Shown: positions 61,265 to 64,000 of the stretch, in pieces
Position numbering within the stretch: the first letter of the stretch is position 1
Layout: each line of letters begins with the position of its first letter
Source of the DNA: Shewanella putrefaciens
GTDB lineage: Bacteria > Pseudomonadota > Gammaproteobacteria > Enterobacterales > Shewanellaceae
Length of the DNA: 64,000 bases
Direction of reading: 5' to 3'
NCBI RefSeq assembly: GCF_016406305.1
Contig: NZ_CP066369.1
Span: 2,498,501 to 2,562,500, forward strand
Notes under the pieces: generated by a model
What the model was told of the DNA's origin: nothing
The model's input: only the letters and a program-made list of their open reading frames with translations
The model's database searches: none
Program-made: the position numbers and the translations under genes

Positions 61265-61846
61265 TTAGTCCTGACTGATACGGCTAGCCACCGCTTCTTG
61301 CTGATCTTTGTATTTGGCACTCTTGCGGGTGTTATAGGGGCGTGCAACCGCATGATTTAAACGTTCAAAGTTGAGCGCACCTATGGTCATCCGTGGACGC
61401 AGCGCCAAAGGTAATTTGCCGCTGTTGTAAAACTCGAGCACAATTTTACCCTGCCAACCCGGATCGATACGGTGCGCCGTCACGTGCACCATTAAACCTA
61501 AACGAGCCAGTGATGAGCGGCCATCGAGCCAACCGACGATATCGGCGGGCAAGGTTACACTCTCATAGGTCACGGCTAACGCCAGCTCACCCGGATGTAA
61601 GAAGAAGGCTTCGCCGTCGGGGATTTCGATAATTTCACTCATCACCCGATCGAGCGCCGCCTGCACTTCAACACTCGGACCACTCAAGTCAATAAAAGGC
61701 GCGGTATGATCCTTAAAGACGCGAAATTGCCCACCTAAGCGCACATCCACACTGACGCCAGAAATCGCATCTGTGCTTGGGCGAGGTTCTATAACGATAG
61801 TGCCGTTATCAAGGGCCTGTTCAATTTCGATATCGGTTAAGCGCAT
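61265..61846 (-). CDS. dcd: dCTP deaminase
   Basis: Dcd converts dCTP to dUTP, supplying dUMP for thymidylate synthesis. 193 residues, normal length. The catalytic part [23 protein letters not shown] includes the general-base Glu region downstream ([11 protein letters not shown]). N-terminus [23 protein letters not shown] is typical. It lies 31 bases after udk. Confidence 0.96.
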   Translation of the reverse strand: MRLTDIEIEQALDNGTIVIEPRPSTDAISGVSVDVRLGGQFRVFKDHTAPFIDLSGPSVEVQAALDRVMSEIIEIPDGEAFFLHPGELALAVTYESVTLPADIVGWLDGRSSLARLGLMVHVTAHRIDPGWQGKIVLEFYNSGKLPLALRPRMTIGALNFERLNHAVARPYNTRKSAKYKDQQEAVASRISQD

Positions 61847-61877
61847 CTTACCTATTACTCCCTGAGTTTTTATGTCG

Positions 61878-62516
61878 TTATTTTGCCAGTAGATGTTGAA
61901 TACGAGTCTTTAAAATATCGGTCGCGATACGGTTTTTGCCGCCGCGCGGTACGATAATATCAGCGTATTGTTTTGAAGGTTCAATAAATTGCAGGAACAT
62001 AGGACGCACGGTTTTCTTGTACTGTGAGATCACCGATTCCATCGTACGGCCGCGCTCAGCCACATCACGGGTTAAACGACGTAGGAAACAAATATCCAGC
62101 GGCGTGTCCATAAATACACTGGCATCCATCAAGGCGCGCAATTTAGGATCGGTCAGCAGCAGAATGCCCTCTAAAATGATCACTTTTTTCGGTGTCATGG
62201 TTACTGTTTCAGCCGTACGAGTATGTTCGGTATAGCTATAACAAGGGATATCAACAGCTTCGCCAGACTTAAGCAACTGTAAATGTGTGCATAGCAGTTG
62301 ATGGTCTAACGCTTTTGGATGATCGTAATTGGTTAATACCCTCTCATCCATGGATAAATGACTCTGATCGCGGTAGTACGCGTCTTCATTAATTACCCCT
62401 ATTTGATCTGTGCCTAAATCGCGGCGTAATTCGTCAAAAATCGTTTTGGCAATTAAACTTTTGCCCGATGCTGACGCGCCAGCAATTGCAATAATGACAC
62501 ACTGCTGAGAATTCAT
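61878..62516 (-). CDS. udk: Uridine kinase
   Basis: Udk phosphorylates uridine and cytidine. 212 residues with P-loop [26 protein letters not shown] and the [12 protein letters not shown] substrate part; [12 protein letters not shown] is the lid region. It lies 11 bases after mrp on the same strand. Confidence 0.97.
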   Translation of the reverse strand: MNSQQCVIIAIAGASASGKSLIAKTIFDELRRDLGTDQIGVINEDAYYRDQSHLSMDERVLTNYDHPKALDHQLLCTHLQLLKSGEAVDIPCYSYTEHTRTAETVTMTPKKVIILEGILLLTDPKLRALMDASVFMDTPLDICFLRRLTRDVAERGRTMESVISQYKKTVRPMFLQFIEPSKQYADIIVPRGGKNRIATDILKTRIQHLLAK

Positions 62517-62527
62517 ACCCTTAAACC

Positions 62528-63649
62528 TTACTCATCATCTGATATGCTAATAGAAACTGATTTTTGGCTCTGCTTAAGTGCCAATTCGGCGCCCACTTTA
62601 CGGGCGATTTCCCGGTAAAGCGCCGCGACTTCACTGTCGGGGTCGGCTACCACTGTCGGTGCACCGACATCCATGGCTTCACGGATATTGATATGCAGCG
62701 GCAAGGCGCCTAATAGTGGTACTTGATAACGCTCGGCCATTTTACTGCCACCGTGGGTACCAAAAGGGTGCTCTTTATGACCACACTCTGGGCATAAATG
62801 GAAACTCATGTTCTCGACGATGCCCAGCACAGGAATGTTCACTTTCTGGAACATAGTGATACCTTTCTTGGCATCGGCCAGGGCGATATCCTGCGGAGTA
62901 GTCACAATCACAGCGCCACTCACCGGCACTTTTTGCGACAGGGTTAATTGAATATCCCCAGTGCCCGGTGGCATATCGACGACTAAATAATCCAGCTCAG
63001 GCCATTGGGTTTCATTGAGTAATTGCGCTAACGCACCCGCCGCCATAGGACCACGCCACACGGCCGCTTCATCGCCACTTAACATAAAGCCTATCGACTG
63101 CGCGGCAATGCCATGGGCACTGGCGGCTGTCATATGCTTACCATCGGGGGAAACGGGTCTGAAATTGGGGATACCCAACATTAAGGGAACAGACGGGCCA
63201 TAAATATCGGCATCTAAAATGCCTACCTGTGCGCCTTCAGCAGCCAGTGCTAAGGCGAGGTTGACCGCTGTGGTTGATTTACCCACGCCGCCCTTACCGG
63301 ACGCGACGGCAATCACTTGCTTCACATTGGCAATCGGTGCGATGGAGGCAATGGCGGAATACACCTTAGGTTGAAAATCGATTTCACATTCGACTTCATC
63401 GATAGCATCGAGTACCGCTAACTTGTTGGTCAGTGCCATCACAGTATCGCGATACTGGGTCATACAAGGATATGGATAGACTAAACCAAGCTGTAACCGC
63501 TTACCTTCTATCGCTAATTTATTCACGCATCCTGCGCTCACTAATCCTTTACTTAAATACGGGTCGATATAAGCATCGAGAATAGCCAGAACAGGCCCGA
63601 GAAGATCGTCATTTAAACGATAATCAGTTTGAGTTGAAGACAAAAGCAT
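62528..63649 (-). CDS. mrp: Iron-sulfur cluster carrier ATPase Mrp/ApbC
   Basis: A P-loop ATPase that carries 4Fe-4S clusters to target proteins. 373 residues from the ATG at 63649, which GGGGG precedes; an N-terminal MIP18-like part (to about residue 95) precedes the deviant Walker [30 protein letters not shown] and [15 protein letters not shown] follow, and the cluster-holding CxxC is in [11 protein letters not shown]. It diverges from metG, with 154 bases between the start codons. Confidence 0.95.
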   Translation of the reverse strand: MLLSSTQTDYRLNDDLLGPVLAILDAYIDPYLSKGLVSAGCVNKLAIEGKRLQLGLVYPYPCMTQYRDTVMALTNKLAVLDAIDEVECEIDFQPKVYSAIASIAPIANVKQVIAVASGKGGVGKSTTAVNLALALAAEGAQVGILDADIYGPSVPLMLGIPNFRPVSPDGKHMTAASAHGIAAQSIGFMLSGDEAAVWRGPMAAGALAQLLNETQWPELDYLVVDMPPGTGDIQLTLSQKVPVSGAVIVTTPQDIALADAKKGITMFQKVNIPVLGIVENMSFHLCPECGHKEHPFGTHGGSKMAERYQVPLLGALPLHINIREAMDVGAPTVVADPDSEVAALYREIARKVGAELALKQSQKSVSISISDDE

Positions 63650-63803
63650 TACCCCCACCAATAAATTTGCCCAAGTGTACCAGATAATGACAAAAACATT
63701 AGCGCAGATTTAGCTCAATTGACTCAGGTTTTGATGAAAATCATCCTGTAATCGGTTAGTATCTCTACCAATATTTTTGGCCCACCACGATATTTGAGAC
63801 AAG

Positions 63804-64000
63804 ATGGCAACTTCACAACGTAAAATTCTCGTGACCAGCGCACTTCCCTACGCGAACGGACCGATCCATTTAGGTCATATGCTGGAATACATACAGACAG
63901 ATATCTGGTCGCGTTATCAAAAACTTCGTGGACATGAGTGCCACTACATTTGTGCCGATGACGCCCACGGCACACCGATCATGCTCAAGGCGCAGCAATT
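63804..64000 (+). CDS. metG: Methionine--tRNA ligase, N-terminal part cut by the window edge
   Basis: The first 65 codons begin [20 protein letters not shown] and continue [24 protein letters not shown], the class I signature (HLGH as the HIGH motif) of Met[13 protein letters not shown] is also typical. GAGAC precedes the ATG. It diverges from mrp, as in E. coli. The rest of the gene is outside the window. Confidence 0.96.

Overview
The window is chromosomal DNA of a gammaproteobacterium, and I infer the genus Shewanella. The reasons are the eight-gene his operon behind a six-histidine leader peptide, a small periplasmic tetraheme cytochrome behind a perfect FNR-type box, a very large NAD-dependent glutamate dehydrogenase, the pyrD-zapC pair, and the proQ-prc and msrC/yebG/letAB neighbourhoods. 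No tool was run, so family assignments rest on motifs I can read and on remembered homologues.

Layout. 1-3070 (minus) holds pheT (running off the left edge) and pheS. 3540-5873 (plus) holds a chemoreceptor and a tetraheme cytochrome c. 6106-8115 (minus) is the yoaA helicase. 8726-16726 (plus) is the histidine operon hisL-G-D-C-B-H-A-F-I, with attenuator and terminator and with short tandem repeats at several junctions. 17382-18569 is an aromatic amino acid permease of the TyrP type. 18829-22834 is ydbH-ynbE-ydbL, an AsmA-like envelope bridge operon.

22912-28615 is an accessory island. It contains two integron-type gene cassettes on the minus strand with recognisable attC sites and no integrase. 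One cassette encodes a coiled-coil plus TIR-domain protein that closely resembles the NAD-cleaving AbTir of Acinetobacter as I remember it. The other encodes an unknown protein broken by a frameshift in a run of six G. To the right are a long hairpin, a decayed tRNA-like structure inside a 15-bp stem, a DUF2971 gene cut by an IS3-family insertion sequence, and palindrome-rich non-coding DNA. This is the part most likely to hold something new, probably phage-defence related.

28616-35277 (minus) holds zapC, pyrD and NAD-glutamate dehydrogenase; nine GATC sites lie within 98 bp between zapC and pyrD. 35541-42377 (minus) is a four-gene trans-envelope operon (DUF1302 barrel, DUF1329, YCF48-like protein, RND exporter). 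42716-49377 (minus) holds DUF2835, pepN, prc, proQ, msrC and SOS-regulated yebG. 49582-53459 (plus) is letAB, with LetA split into two proteins and a LetB of seven MCE domains. A SpmA-SpmB fusion (minus) and rsmF (plus) follow. 56656-63649 (minus) is the ycfH-pilZ-holB-tmk-mltG-pabC-dcd-udk-mrp run. metG begins at 63804 and leaves at the right edge.

Themes: amino-acid supply (his, tyrP, gdh, pepN), lipid movement across the envelope (ydbH-ynbE-ydbL, letAB, the DUF1302/DUF1329/RND operon), nucleotide synthesis (pyrD, tmk, dcd, udk), and one mobile, defence-like island between ydbL and zapC.
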